Virus record (IMG/VR): IMGVR_UViG_3300035698_007126
Coordinates: 1 to 24,781 of that record
From: a virus
DNA: 24,781 nucleotides
Reading direction: 5' to 3' (one strand)
Under the pieces are notes generated by a model that did not search any database, was not told the DNA's origin, and worked only from the letters and a program-made list of their open reading frames with translations. This document shows, piece by piece, positions 6,699-15,630 of the stretch (positions within the stretch are counted from its first letter, which is position 1; every line of letters starts with the position of its first letter). The translations under genes were made by a program, and so were the position numbers.

Positions 6699-7672
6699 TA
6701 CTCAAACCCTAAGAATTTGATTGCGCTGGCTTGTGGCGGCGATTCGCCGCCTCCATTAGGGTCGCCGCCAAAAACGGCATATAACCGATCAAGCTCATTA
6801 ATGAAGCCGCCATCGCCACGCAACTGGTCAATCCCACCGCCAGCAATATCACTCAATATTCTAATGTCCGTTTCACTAAGAACGCCAGTCATCATGTCAA
6901 GATTCTCTGCGGTAAGAATGCTGCGCAATTGACCGACCTTGTTATCAATCTCAGCAGAGTCGTCGGTAAAGGTTGGCAATTTACCCTGTATAGGGCCAAC
7001 GGCTGCCCTAACATCATCTTTACGCTCTCGCAGCTCTTTAACTAATCGCAGTGCTTCTGTTTTCAGCCCTCTGCCTTTTTCCAGCTTTGTCTCTGCCTCT
7101 TGCGCCTCAAGGTCTGCTTTACGCGCCGCCCTGTCCGACGACTCTTGCTGTAGTCTTAGGTTCTCTTTCTGGTAAGGTGTCATAGGCGAGGGGTTGTCGG
7201 CAATAGCCCTGTTTCTTGCGGCTTGCTCCAAATAAATCTGATCCGATTTTGGGTTGCCAGTAGACGGAGAGGCTGAAGGCGCGCCATTGGGCACCATAGG
7301 GTCGCCAATCGGCGCACCCTCAATTCTACCGTCATTATAAATCTTCTCATAGCCGCCGGTCACAGTATTTTGTTTGATCTTGAACGGCGCGGCTGGCTGT
7401 ATCTGCTTCATGTACCGTATAGCCAACTCAGCGCCCATCACTGGCTCAAGAATAGCAAACGCCTCTTGTGGTGATTTCCCCTGCACCCGTGCAAGAATGG
7501 CGGGCATCTGCTTGCGGGTTTCCTCTGCTTGCTTCTGTTGCTTATAATTCTGCGAGGTAGCCGCCGCCTGCGCCATAGACATGGGCTTGCTCTGACCGCC
7601 ATAAGCTTGAATCTCGCTATAGGCTTGCAGCGCTAAAGGACTCTGCATTAGTATTTCTTGAAAGGTTGCCAT
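6698..7672 (-). CDS. Putative internal/DNA-ejection protein, 324 aa
   Basis: Starts MATFQEILMQSPLALQAY. It is strongly helical: a Gln/Lys-rich region near residues 35-65, a charged coiled-coil region near residues 165-215 (KADLEAQEAETKLEKGRGLK) and a C-terminal part with VGQLRSILTAENLDMMTGVL then ILSDIAGGGIDQL. This C-terminal pattern recurs, from memory, in phage injection-type proteins. Co-translation with the transglycosylase protein (TAATG) and the similar layout of neighbouring genes make a cargo or channel protein likely. The exact family is not established. Confidence 0.65.
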   Translation of the reverse strand: MATFQEILMQSPLALQAYSEIQAYGGQSKPMSMAQAAATSQNYKQQKQAEETRKQMPAILARVQGKSPQEAFAILEPVMGAELAIRYMKQIQPAAPFKIKQNTVTGGYEKIYNDGRIEGAPIGDPMVPNGAPSASPSTGNPKSDQIYLEQAARNRAIADNPSPMTPYQKENLRLQQESSDRAARKADLEAQEAETKLEKGRGLKTEALRLVKELRERKDDVRAAVGPIQGKLPTFTDDSAEIDNKVGQLRSILTAENLDMMTGVLSETDIRILSDIAGGGIDQLRGDGGFINELDRLYAVFGGDPNGGGESPPQASAIKFLGFE

Positions 7673-7684
7673 TTATACGGCTCC

Positions 7685-8728
7685 TTAATAATATGGGCTG
7701 GGTTTAGCCGTTGGGGTGGGGACGTTGCTGTTACTAAATCCAACCGGATTTGTTGATCCAGAGCTTCCGTTCGCGCTGTTGTTATTATAGGTGTCATACA
7801 TCGAGCCGCCGACAGCAAGAAGATTGCCTATCCGGCTGGCCGCGTTTGGCTGTTGTGATACGGTTGCGCTTCCACCGGTTGCGAAGTTCTGAATCCCCTG
7901 CAACCAATTGCCAAGCTGGTTAATTTGATCTACGTCATATCCGTTTTGTGTGCCGAACTCCGTGCCAGCGGCGCTCAGCATGTTCTGATCCTGCTGCTGC
8001 ACATAGCCACCCGCTTTCAGAATATTCTCTATATCCTGCTGCTGCATGCCGTAGAGGCTTTGCCCCATACCCATAGCAACGCCTGGCAAATTCACCGCGG
8101 CATTAATGGCGGCAAATTCATTAGATTTATTTTGGTTCGTCTGATTTAGCGCCGCACTCGATGCGGTGTTATGCCCTGCGTAATTCAGGTTTGCCGATGT
8201 TTCTGCGATCTGCTTAAGCATGCTTTCATCCAACATACCCCCTTGCACCGCCGTTGCGGAATCACCCGTGCGGCCTATCTTGCCCTGCGCTGCGCTCAGC
8301 CGCGCCCTTGCCTGCGCTCCTGCATCGTCAATGCGCCCTACACTGGCATCCACAACATCCTGTTTGTATGGGTTGAATACGGCGTTATACCATTCGTCAT
8401 AATCGCCCGTAGTTGGCGCGGTTCCCGCTTGTTTAATCATGCCGGAAACATCATCAAGATACTGACCGGCTTTGTTGAAATATGTCTGACCCGCCGTGTT
8501 TGGCGCGGCAAGGTCGGTTAACCCCTGCTCCTGCCATGGAGAGAATGGTGCAACAAAGAGAGATTCCACGCCAGGATAATCCCTGTCAATAGCCGCGCTA
8601 TCGGTTGTGCCGTAGCCAGACATCAGGAAGTCATCATAACCACCATTTCCGAAAGGGCCGGTATATCCTCTATCTCTCGCTGTTTGCTCAGCTTCATTGC
8701 GCGGCGCGCCTGTGTATGGTGTTGCCAT
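7685..8728 (-). CDS. Putative internal/ejection protein, 347 aa
   Basis: The product is poor in Cys and rich in Gln, Asn, Ala and Gly. A characteristic segment near residues 112-135 (WYNAVFNPYKQDVVDASV) is followed by a helical region with AQARARLSAAQGKIGRTGDS. Phage internal proteins with 'NPY..DVVD...' followed by a long helix and GA..G..S are common in short-tailed marine phages, from memory. The C-terminus is a low-complexity Asn/Ser/Gly/Pro tail. Start ATG 8728 overlaps the upstream stop by one base. The role in ejection is inferred from position between the hub candidate and the transglycosylase. Confidence 0.65.
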   Translation of the reverse strand: MATPYTGAPRNEAEQTARDRGYTGPFGNGGYDDFLMSGYGTTDSAAIDRDYPGVESLFVAPFSPWQEQGLTDLAAPNTAGQTYFNKAGQYLDDVSGMIKQAGTAPTTGDYDEWYNAVFNPYKQDVVDASVGRIDDAGAQARARLSAAQGKIGRTGDSATAVQGGMLDESMLKQIAETSANLNYAGHNTASSAALNQTNQNKSNEFAAINAAVNLPGVAMGMGQSLYGMQQQDIENILKAGGYVQQQDQNMLSAAGTEFGTQNGYDVDQINQLGNWLQGIQNFATGGSATVSQQPNAASRIGNLLAVGGSMYDTYNNNSANGSSGSTNPVGFSNSNVPTPTAKPSPYY

Positions 8729-9357
8729 TAAGCGTACCCCGTCTGATTCATGATAGATTGCAGCACGTCTTTCTTGAACGGAATCTGGCCTATGTTATTC
8801 AGGTCTAACCCGTTCGTTAGCTCAGCAAATTTATTAACGTCCTGATTTGCCAACGCCATATCAAGTGGTGAGAGATTGCTCATGCGTCCCAGCAATGCAT
8901 AATCCTCTGAGCTTTGGGGGTTCAGCATGGTGTAATTGACAGAGTTACCCAGGCCTAATGGGTTGCCTGTGGCTGTCTGCCTACTGCGATCCATCGCAAA
9001 GCGCATTCCCGCCAATTCATCAGAAGATATATTAGGCGGCGGAGCCTCTACCGGCGCTTCTTCTGGCCTATCACCAAACAGCCCGCCCTCTCCTAGCGAA
9101 TCAGAGTAACGCTGCAAACGCTGTGATCCGCGCATTGCCAAAGGAGATTCAGCAAGAGAGGTGCGCCCCATAGGCGTGGGAACGCGCTCTTTGTCGAACG
9201 ACTCTAGTGCTGCCGGAAGGTATGTCTCTAAAATAGCATCCTGCACAGGTTTCGGCACAGTGTCCCACGTTTTGAACTCCGTAGACTTGCCTTCACTCCC
9301 GCCCTGACTACTAATAAGGCTGCCACCAATAGCAGCTGCAGCTCCTATCCACGCCAT
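8728..9357 (-). CDS. Putative internal/ejection protein with glycine-rich N-terminus, 209 aa
   Basis: Begins MAWIGAAAAIGGSLISSQGGS, a short glycine-zipper-like hydrophobic segment often found at the start of phage internal proteins. The rest is polar, with a Pro/Glu-rich hinge near residues 98-112 (RPEEAPVEAPPPN) and a helical C-terminal half. I do not recognise a named family. Gene order (before two larger internal-type proteins and with a one-base overlap to the next) suggests a role in the ejection complex. It could also be a tail accessory. Confidence 0.6.
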   Translation of the reverse strand: MAWIGAAAAIGGSLISSQGGSEGKSTEFKTWDTVPKPVQDAILETYLPAALESFDKERVPTPMGRTSLAESPLAMRGSQRLQRYSDSLGEGGLFGDRPEEAPVEAPPPNISSDELAGMRFAMDRSRQTATGNPLGLGNSVNYTMLNPQSSEDYALLGRMSNLSPLDMALANQDVNKFAELTNGLDLNNIGQIPFKKDVLQSIMNQTGYA

Positions 9358-9378
9358 AACTAATACCTTTCTTGAGAA

Positions 9379-9834
9379 TTAGGCTCCTGGGTCAATCCCA
9401 AAAGCCTCTAATGCGTCAATAATTTCACCAACCGCGGTTTGCAGGTCAGCGATAATGCTTGCATCTGTGCCAGACGGTGTGCCGGATACATCCGCAATAT
9501 GCGTAACAGGCGCGCCAATTGCCGCCGCCTCTGTCGGAAAATTCACCGTGTTGCCAATCAACGCCCATTTGAGCGTCCCCGCATCGTTCACCAGCCAGTA
9601 AATGCCGCCAGCCGAAACAATCACATCGCCTTCGCGGTCTTTGTCGTTCACTGAGTTGTAGGCAGATGGAACTGCCGCCCTATCAGAGCGAATGCGCCCC
9701 TTTAGAAACTGCGTATTTAATCCACCAATCTGCCTTGCTATCTCTGCCTGCGCTTGCGATGCCCGTTTGGCATAATCCGCCAGTGCATCAATGCTCTTCC
9801 CTGTCGGGGGAGCCGCCGCTTGTATGCGCCTCAT
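9379..9834 (-). CDS. Hypothetical tail/connector-region protein, 151 aa
   Basis: The start overlaps the stop of the 678-residue gene (ATGA). The N-terminal 45 residues are a predicted amphipathic helix (SIDALADYAKRASQAQAEIA). The middle is beta-rich (DREGDVIVSAGGIYWLVND), reminiscent of small phage proteins that report 'G D ... ... Y W ..', and the C-terminus is a short helical, acidic segment. A helix plus compact beta domain fits a fibre-attachment or hub accessory protein. No family is claimed. Confidence 0.6.
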   Translation of the reverse strand: MRRIQAAAPPTGKSIDALADYAKRASQAQAEIARQIGGLNTQFLKGRIRSDRAAVPSAYNSVNDKDREGDVIVSAGGIYWLVNDAGTLKWALIGNTVNFPTEAAAIGAPVTHIADVSGTPSGTDASIIADLQTAVGEIIDALEAFGIDPGA

Positions 9835-11867
9835 GGCGGCGTTCCCTCCACGACATCCTCAGCCCATGCCCCGCCACGATAAGAGCCGCCAAGCACATTG
9901 CCTGACCAACGATATTTAATGAGCACACCCTCTGCGCCTGGCGCGATAAACGCGGTGGTTGGTGAAATTGTGTAGGGGCCGAATGTGAATGTGTTCACGT
10001 CCTGCGGATACATCTTGGTATAGATGGTCAAACTGATGTCACCCGTCTGGATAGCATCAGGAATAATCTGTTCTATTTCTTGTGTCGTTTCGCCATTCGC
10101 CAACAGTCGCCAATGACTTTCTGCATGCCAGTCCATAGCAGCCGCACCGGCATCCACGCCGCTATTCTCTTGATACATTTCAGCCGCATCAGTGCCGTTT
10201 GAATAAACCGTAATGCGCGGTCTGCCAAGCGGTGCAACTTCAGCCGCCGTTAAGTCCCGTGTGCCAAGCGTGGCGGTCTTTGTTGCCAGATTGTAAATCA
10301 TCATTTCGTTTGGCTCAGACGATGTGCCAGTAGGAAAATGAAAGATTGCGTTGCCGTTTACTGCGTCATATTCCCAGAAGCATTTGTATTTCTGCGAAAC
10401 ATTAAGATTAGTAAAAATATAGTCATGACAGGTGATCCCCTGCAATTTGCTGATATTCGCACCATCAAAGAGGTAGAAGCTCTTCTGACCACACCAGATA
10501 ATAGCCTCTTCAATATCAATTCTTGCCATCGGCCCCAATAAGCCGTCTGATGTCATGATCGTGCGGTGGTAATAGCCCTCTGGCGCGCCTATAAACTCCT
10601 CAGCCACCACTGCATTTTCAGTGAATAGCAGCGATACATCTTTGCTGCCTGCCTGAGAGATAAACCGGCCTACCGGCTCCCATGTATCAAAATAAGCATT
10701 ATTAGCATCGCCAGGTGTCCATATCGTCACGTCATCAGTGTCGCTATGATGCACTTTATTGCCAACACCAGCCGCGCCAAGCACACCAATAGCATTATTC
10801 TTAGTATAGACCCATAAGGCGCTAGGAGCGTTTGCAACAGCAACCGGCGCGCTTTCTATATCTCCATCCCATGAATAGACGACACCGCTATCACCTGGCG
10901 TTAAAATCACATCATTGCCATATTTCCCATACGACCATATGCGCGGGTATGAAAAGGCTGTTGAAAATGTCGGATTGCTGTTGAAGAACCCCGCCCCAAA
11001 TAGCCCGCCGCCAAATCCCTCTAAACCCCCTTGGCTTACATTTCCCGCCTCAATTTCTTTAATGCGCTCAATGCTAGAGCCGCCGCCCGCGGCTAGGCTG
11101 GTAGGCGTGGTAGTGGTTGGGACAACATACGTATTGGCGGTCTCAACAATGCTAATCACATGCTCTTTATTAATCTCCGATGCCGGTATGCCCGCAATGG
11201 GGCCGGTCGCACTGTTCAAGGCAATCCTATCGCCAGCACTCAGGCCATGCGCCGTGTCAGTAACATTAATAGCCTTCATGGCTATGACGGTTCCTGATTC
11301 TGTGGGGAATCCGGTAGAATTAGCCGCTGTGGAAACAACAATCTCAAAATGAGTATCCGGCACATCCTGAACGGTATGCGTCGTGTTGATTTCCGCAACA
11401 GGCACACCGTTTAACAGTCCCGCCGTTCCGACAACACCGGATATTTCTACCCTATCGCCCTTCTTGATCTCATCCCATAAGAACGTGCCAACTGTAATAA
11501 CGCGGCTACCAGAAGTAAAACCAAAAGGCGTAACTTGAACAGAGTCATATCGCGTAGAAATTGGGTCACTACCAAGCACATCGCCACTTGTTTGTAAGGG
11601 TGTGATATTAGTTTCCACGCCATTAATGCCCGCATAAAGCTTGCTATGCGTTCCAATAAGGCGAATATTCTTTGTACCGTTATTGAAGCTAAATACAGAC
11701 CGCGCCACACCTGATAGCGTTGTCGTTAATGCGCCCCATCCCGGATAGGTGCAAAGCATCTCACCTTTAAAATAGACCTTATCAGTAGAGACATAGCGAA
11801 CGGTGCTTAGCGCAGTGGAATCCGGTTCTGGTTGAGTGCCTGGAACAACGGTTATTGGCTTTCTCAT
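9831..11867 (-). CDS. Large tail-hub/DNA-stabilisation candidate (P22 gp10-like role), 678 aa
   Basis: The largest beta-rich product of the connector region. Residues about 118-170 and 205-250 form two related modules with HGL-GDRI or KGDRVEISG, then a loop with GLLNGVP or IAGIPASEIN, then a TH-V/EHVISIV strand. Such modules recur in phage tail nozzle and packaged-DNA stabilisation proteins. Residues about 310-560 form repeated W/Y/F-containing strands suggestive of a propeller or barrel. The C-terminus (YRWSGNVLGGSYRGGAW) also looks structural. The gene lies after the adaptor, where P22-like phages place hub proteins. Specific homology to gp10 is not demonstrated here. Start and stop overlap the neighbours by ATGA. 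Confidence 0.65.
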   Translation of the reverse strand: MRKPITVVPGTQPEPDSTALSTVRYVSTDKVYFKGEMLCTYPGWGALTTTLSGVARSVFSFNNGTKNIRLIGTHSKLYAGINGVETNITPLQTSGDVLGSDPISTRYDSVQVTPFGFTSGSRVITVGTFLWDEIKKGDRVEISGVVGTAGLLNGVPVAEINTTHTVQDVPDTHFEIVVSTAANSTGFPTESGTVIAMKAINVTDTAHGLSAGDRIALNSATGPIAGIPASEINKEHVISIVETANTYVVPTTTTPTSLAAGGGSSIERIKEIEAGNVSQGGLEGFGGGLFGAGFFNSNPTFSTAFSYPRIWSYGKYGNDVILTPGDSGVVYSWDGDIESAPVAVANAPSALWVYTKNNAIGVLGAAGVGNKVHHSDTDDVTIWTPGDANNAYFDTWEPVGRFISQAGSKDVSLLFTENAVVAEEFIGAPEGYYHRTIMTSDGLLGPMARIDIEEAIIWCGQKSFYLFDGANISKLQGITCHDYIFTNLNVSQKYKCFWEYDAVNGNAIFHFPTGTSSEPNEMMIYNLATKTATLGTRDLTAAEVAPLGRPRITVYSNGTDAAEMYQENSGVDAGAAAMDWHAESHWRLLANGETTQEIEQIIPDAIQTGDISLTIYTKMYPQDVNTFTFGPYTISPTTAFIAPGAEGVLIKYRWSGNVLGGSYRGGAWAEDVVEGTPP

Positions 11868-12289
11868 GCGCTAGTTCGCACCCCATAAATCTGTGTGAAC
11901 AAATCAAGAGCCGATGCGCTTTCGCTAACGGTCATTGTGATTTTATCGCCCACAGCAAACGTGTTTGTTGTTGCGTGTGTTTGCGTTGAAATAGATGTTG
12001 TTGCGCTATTGGCTGTGCCACCTAGAGACACGCCGCCTATTTTTATCGTGACCGTACAGGTTCCGCTCGATGTTTGTGTGCGCACCTTTGTGATTGTTCC
12101 TGCGATTTCCGCATAAAGAACGATAATGTAGTCGCCGTTGGCAGCAACGGAAATATCACGCCCCGCACCCCAAACCGTCGCCCACGCTTCAATAATATCT
12201 GGATTTTCATTCAGGTAGTTTCCGTGCTGGTCTAAGTCGCCAGCAACGGTAGGCTTTTGAAGCCCCATAATAGCTGTCTGTGTTGGCAT
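11864..12289 (-). CDS. Small Thr/Ser-rich beta protein, 141 aa
   Basis: Starts MPTQTAIMGLQKPTVAGDLD, has an acidic first third with two Trp (EAWATVWGAG) and then a beta-rich Ser/Thr/Ala region (GTCTVTIKIGGVSLGG; FAVGDKITMTVSES). The style matches the beta-structured proteins at 3939 and 13867. A Val-Gly-Asp-Lys-Ile turn resembles carbohydrate-binding or fibre domains that read 'v..GD.i...v'. Probable virion surface or fibre protein; overlaps the hub candidate by ATGA. Confidence 0.6.
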   Translation of the reverse strand: MPTQTAIMGLQKPTVAGDLDQHGNYLNENPDIIEAWATVWGAGRDISVAANGDYIIVLYAEIAGTITKVRTQTSSGTCTVTIKIGGVSLGGTANSATTSISTQTHATTNTFAVGDKITMTVSESASALDLFTQIYGVRTSA

Positions 12290-12292
12290 TGC

Positions 12293-13222
12293 TTACCTCG
12301 AAATCTGAATATCGCCACCGAAACCGGCTGCAATCACGTAGCCTGCCCCGACGGTCAGTGTTCTAAAATTGGTCGTACCGATTGTTGTCTGCAAATCCCA
12401 CGAATCCGCATCCTCAGATGCCACAATCAAGCCGCTATTACCTGCGACGACAAAGTGTGATCCCGTCCATTCAGCGGCAAAGAAAGGGCCGCTCGCGTAA
12501 ACCATACTCCACGTTGCACCGCTGTTTGTTGATTTGGCAATTCCGCCAACTCCCGCCACGATCCACGTGCTATCGCCATCAAAGGCAAACGCCTCGATCT
12601 GCGTAATAGCAGAGGGATAGGTTCTGGATGTCCATGATGCCCTGTCCGGCGATGTGCCTAATGCACCAACACCACCAACCATCCACACACCGCCACCATA
12701 TCCGGCGGCTGTAAACTGCGTACCAGTTGCAAAGGTTCGCTCTGTGAATGTCACACCATTGCCGTCAAGAATAATGCCGCTACTCACTGAATCTACCGAC
12801 ACGGTGCCAACCACAATAAAATCACTGCCATCCGTGGCAATATCATTGAACTGCCCTCCATCTGCCGTGACGCTAATACTCACCGACGAAAAGGCTGTGC
12901 CGTTCGCGCTGCTTTGAATCGCGGGCATTGTTGTGCTATCAGCGCCAACCCCAACAAAGAGGCTATTGCCATAAGCCAGACCGAAAGTAGCCACCATTGC
13001 CGCCAAGTCCGTTTGATCCGCCCAGCCGTCAATGCCAGGCGCTATCTGTATAATACTAGTGCCGCCCGTTGTGCCGCCCAGCATGTAAGCAACGTTTGAA
13101 ACGTCCGAGCTGTATGCAGAGGCATGGAAATTCCCTGTGAACCCTGCATCCGCCGTTTTCTGCGCCCAGCTATCGCCTTTTGAGTCGCTACTGCCCCCGC
13201 CAACCACCGACATAAAAAACAC
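12293..13222 (-). CDS. Beta-propeller (BNR/Ycf48-like repeat) virion protein
   Basis: 309 residues built of repeats about 40-50 residues long that alternate a Gly-rich strand (FVGVG, FIVVGT, WMVGGVG, WIVAGVGG, FVVAGNSG, VIAAGFGG) with a Ser/Asp-box-like segment (SPDRASWTSRT, STNSGATWS, SEDADSWDLQT). Five to six blades can be counted. Asp-box propellers are found in sialidases, plant-photosystem assembly factors and some phage tail proteins. None of the sialidase catalytic residues were identified, so a binding or scaffold role is more likely than catalysis. The start is GTG 13222 (touching the adaptor's TAG) or ATG 13213; neither has a strong ribosome site. Confidence 0.75.
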   Translation of the reverse strand: MFFMSVVGGGSSDSKGDSWAQKTADAGFTGNFHASAYSSDVSNVAYMLGGTTGGTSIIQIAPGIDGWADQTDLAAMVATFGLAYGNSLFVGVGADSTTMPAIQSSANGTAFSSVSISVTADGGQFNDIATDGSDFIVVGTVSVDSVSSGIILDGNGVTFTERTFATGTQFTAAGYGGGVWMVGGVGALGTSPDRASWTSRTYPSAITQIEAFAFDGDSTWIVAGVGGIAKSTNSGATWSMVYASGPFFAAEWTGSHFVVAGNSGLIVASEDADSWDLQTTIGTTNFRTLTVGAGYVIAAGFGGDIQISR

Positions 13223-13851
13223 TACCGCAGCAATCCGCTGGTAAGTATTCGGGCGTTATGCTCAGTCGCTAGGTTGCTATAAGCAGACCGCGCCTTTCCT
13301 TCAAATTCATTGGCCTGATTGTAGGCCTTTAGCCTATCCCTAAGAAAGAACTCCATCGCCTTAAAGCGTATGGCATCCACGCCCTCTTCAAACCATACAG
13401 ATGTGTCGCTATCTCCCGTGGGTAGCGTGGCATCTTTCTTGTAGTAATCTATATCAAGCGTATAGGCTTTATCGGCTTTGCGGTTCACATAAATACGCTT
13501 ACCGAATATCGCCCATTTTGAGGGGGAGCCGGTAGCAGTGGAATCTGTGAAATCTCGCTTTAATTCTGTGTATGTAACGTGGTCGAAGCCGTATTTCTCC
13601 GCCAAATAGGTGTTATTTACTAACGCCCGTAATTGCCCGATGGCACCAAAATCCACGGGCAATGCCGTGTCACTATAGGTTGCCTCAAGCGTCACCGTGC
13701 TGTTGGTTTGTAAGAACCATAGTTTAGCAGGTCTATAGAAACGAATGGCAGACCGTATTGCATCATCGATAAAGCTCTCATACTCGGTGAATTGAGCTTT
13801 CTTAACCTCGGTCAGAATGCGATTCCGAACCGTCAATAATGTGTCTACCAT
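13222..13851 (-). CDS. Head-tail adaptor (connector) protein
   Basis: 209 residues. The N-terminal helix-rich part (LLTVRNRILTEVKKAQFTEYESFIDDAIRSAI is the first helix pair, quoted here only by its ends LLTV and RSAI), followed by KLWFLQTNS, a PVDFGAIGQL strand, a GSPSKWAIFGKRIYVNRKAD beta segment, and W-EEGVDAIRF near residue 165 with a long terminal helix. This order, helices then 'fwf...', 'lP.Df', 'G.P..w...g..i...p' and a 'W.....d.i...a' helix, matches the SU10-type phage adaptor family as I recall it. It would sit below the portal in the neck. The position between capsid and hub genes agrees. Confidence 0.72.
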   Translation of the reverse strand: MVDTLLTVRNRILTEVKKAQFTEYESFIDDAIRSAIRFYRPAKLWFLQTNSTVTLEATYSDTALPVDFGAIGQLRALVNNTYLAEKYGFDHVTYTELKRDFTDSTATGSPSKWAIFGKRIYVNRKADKAYTLDIDYYKKDATLPTGDSDTSVWFEEGVDAIRFKAMEFFLRDRLKAYNQANEFEGKARSAYSNLATEHNARILTSGLLR

Positions 13852-13866
13852 TCGTCAGCCTATAGC

Positions 13867-14313
13867 TTATGCGATACGTTCGCCATTGGTGCAGGTGTAG
13901 GTAACTTCCACAAAGAAATCACCAGACGATGCAGCTGTAGCTACCGTGCCGGCAATCGTAACCGTCACGTCACGACTGGCCGCATTTTCAGTGCCAAGCA
14001 GCGCGCCGTCAAATCCCAGCTTTAATTGCTGGTCAGCGCCGCCCGCCACCTTGGATACCAAGTAGCCGTCTGTGTCTGTGCCATCTCCGACAACCACGGT
14101 TCCCGTTGGGGTAGAGTCAGAGTCAAAGTCCACGCCAAACACGCGGCCTGAAACAGATGTGATCTTACGGTCTGGCAACAAGTCTGTTGCAGTCCATGAG
14201 TCGCCGGTTTCAATTGCTCCACCGATAGTGGCAGTTGCCAACACGGTGTAGGTTTTTCCTGCTGACCAACGCGGGGTTGTCAGAAGGGTCATTGCTAGAT
14301 TTTCAGCAGCCAT
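13867..14313 (-). CDS. Capsid-associated beta protein, possible head decoration protein
   Basis: 148 residues from ATG 14313, six bases after AAAGGAGA. The protein is rich in Gly, Thr, Val and Ala with many short strands (GTVVVGDGTDTDGYLVS; VTVTIAGTVATAASSG; FFVEVTYTC), no charge clusters and no membrane segment. It immediately follows the major capsid gene, where phages often place decoration or cement proteins. Beta-rich structure and place in the order are the evidence; no family is recognised. Confidence 0.65.
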   Translation of the reverse strand: MAAENLAMTLLTTPRWSAGKTYTVLATATIGGAIETGDSWTATDLLPDRKITSVSGRVFGVDFDSDSTPTGTVVVGDGTDTDGYLVSKVAGGADQQLKLGFDGALLGTENAASRDVTVTIAGTVATAASSGDFFVEVTYTCTNGERIA

Positions 14314-14325
14314 GATCTATCTCCT

Positions 14326-15450
14326 TTATGCTACGTAATTAACGGTGACGATACGACCATGATCGATGCCATTAAACACCGGCGCGGTCACACCCCAAAT
14401 CAGAGAACAACGGCTATCAACAACGGTCTTGACCTGTCGATACGCTTGCTCGAAAGAAAAGCCCGCAGCCGATTCCATGCCCGATGCTGAGAAGCCCTTA
14501 CCGAAAGCAACCCCCAAAGCATCACGGCCAACAAATAGCCCGCGTCGTGTGTTGGTTTGCTCTGCACCAGAGGAAGAGTGAACGCCGTAAGGCATCTTAT
14601 CGGTGGCAATGATTTCAGTTTGTGAGAACTGAATCGATTTACCAATAAGCGCCTCTTTCTTGCCGCCGTTACCAACCTGCTGCAATAGAATCTCTCGATA
14701 CTGATGCGGCGCAGTGGTGTCTTGCAATATCGCGTAATACTCATCGTAATGAATATAATAGCGGTAGTGGATGCCACCAATTCCGGTATTGAGGGCATCA
14801 ATATACGGGCGGCTTGTCATGGCTATCTTCTCGCAGTCCATGACTGTAACAAGCGTTGATGTGGCCGTTGTGTCAGCATTCACAGCCTCGTCCGTTGCCA
14901 GCGAGTTACCGCGAAGGATGCGGGTTGAGCTAGGAGCCGTCGGGGTGTTCATGCCCCAAATCTCTTGGCGCTCATCGCTTGCGTAAGACAGGCCATCCCA
15001 CGTGATGCTGGTCGCCGTGTTACCAGTAGCTTGGTTGAACAAAGAAAGCGTTTGGCGCTCCTTCATCCAGTTTACCAGCGAACGGTGATCCACTTCTTCA
15101 AGGTTGAAGTCCACGTTTTGCGTAGACATACTGCCTTTGTTGGCCGTTGTTGTGACCTGATGAAGAATGCCTAGTTTTAGGTCATCGGTTGAGTACTCGA
15201 CACGTTTTTCCAAACCTGTAAAAGATGCCTCACCGATAAATCCTTTTTCCTGCAAACGTTGCTCAAATCGCATCGTGACGTTATCGCCAGACCCTTTATT
15301 AAGCTCGTTTTGCTGCCTAATTGTGCCGTCTTTAATCATCGCGCCAAGGATTTGCTTGTCGCTAATAGAGTCTAAGTACGCCGATTGCGCTGATGCCCAT
15401 TTCTTTTGGGTAACAGCATCAGACGTACCGAAGGGTGTTTTTAGTCCCAT
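14326..15450 (-). CDS. Major capsid protein, N4-gp56-like family
   Basis: 374 residues from ATG 15450 with a strong AGGAGA site. The N-terminal 150 residues follow the N4-gp56/DUF4043-type capsid pattern as I know it: an early QKKWASAQSAYL helix, then GDNVTMRFEQRL, GFIGEASFTGLEKRV, a long strand region and SLVNWMKERQTLSLFN followed by ATGNTAT. The C-terminal half contains the expected two-domain HK97-like mix (IHYDEYYAILQD; LFVGRDALGVAFGKG; VVDSRCSLIWGV). It is expected to assemble on the adjacent scaffold. Family membership is by recalled pattern, not by search. Confidence 0.85.
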   Translation of the reverse strand: MGLKTPFGTSDAVTQKKWASAQSAYLDSISDKQILGAMIKDGTIRQQNELNKGSGDNVTMRFEQRLQEKGFIGEASFTGLEKRVEYSTDDLKLGILHQVTTTANKGSMSTQNVDFNLEEVDHRSLVNWMKERQTLSLFNQATGNTATSITWDGLSYASDERQEIWGMNTPTAPSSTRILRGNSLATDEAVNADTTATSTLVTVMDCEKIAMTSRPYIDALNTGIGGIHYRYYIHYDEYYAILQDTTAPHQYREILLQQVGNGGKKEALIGKSIQFSQTEIIATDKMPYGVHSSSGAEQTNTRRGLFVGRDALGVAFGKGFSASGMESAAGFSFEQAYRQVKTVVDSRCSLIWGVTAPVFNGIDHGRIVTVNYVA

Positions 15451-15463
15451 TGGAATATCTCCT

Positions 15464-15630
15464 GATGTTTCATTAAAAAAGTTGAGTGGGGAAACATCCT
15501 GTGCGGAGTCAGCACGAATAACGCCCGTGCAAGGGCGAGGGTGATTACGGCATCACCGGCGCAACTGTGACGTAGTTGATACGAATGCCCTGTAACGTAG
15601 GGCGAACGAATCGAGGGTTAACGCACCCTC
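15464..15630 (-). promoter_or_regulatory. Six consecutive stem-loops in the scaffold-capsid gap
   Basis: The 192-bp gap 15451-15642 contains six perfect inverted repeats in a row. In transcript order the arms are: 15625-15630/15613-15618 (6 bp, 6-nt loop), 15599-15603/15587-15591 (5 bp, 7-nt loop), 15552-15557/15540-15545 (6 bp, 6-nt loop), 15533-15537/15522-15526 (5 bp, 6-nt loop), 15512-15515/15501-15504 (4 bp, 7-nt loop) and 15491-15498/15464-15471 (8 bp, 19-nt loop). The last ends directly before the capsid AGGAGA site. No T-run follows the GC-rich ones, so this is not a simple terminator. It may stabilise or process the capsid mRNA, or control its translation (inference). Confidence 0.6.

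Noticed and set aside
12293-13222. Sialidase or other glycosidase activity for the beta-propeller
   Set aside because: Asp-box-like repeats are present but no catalytic residue set of sialidases was identified.
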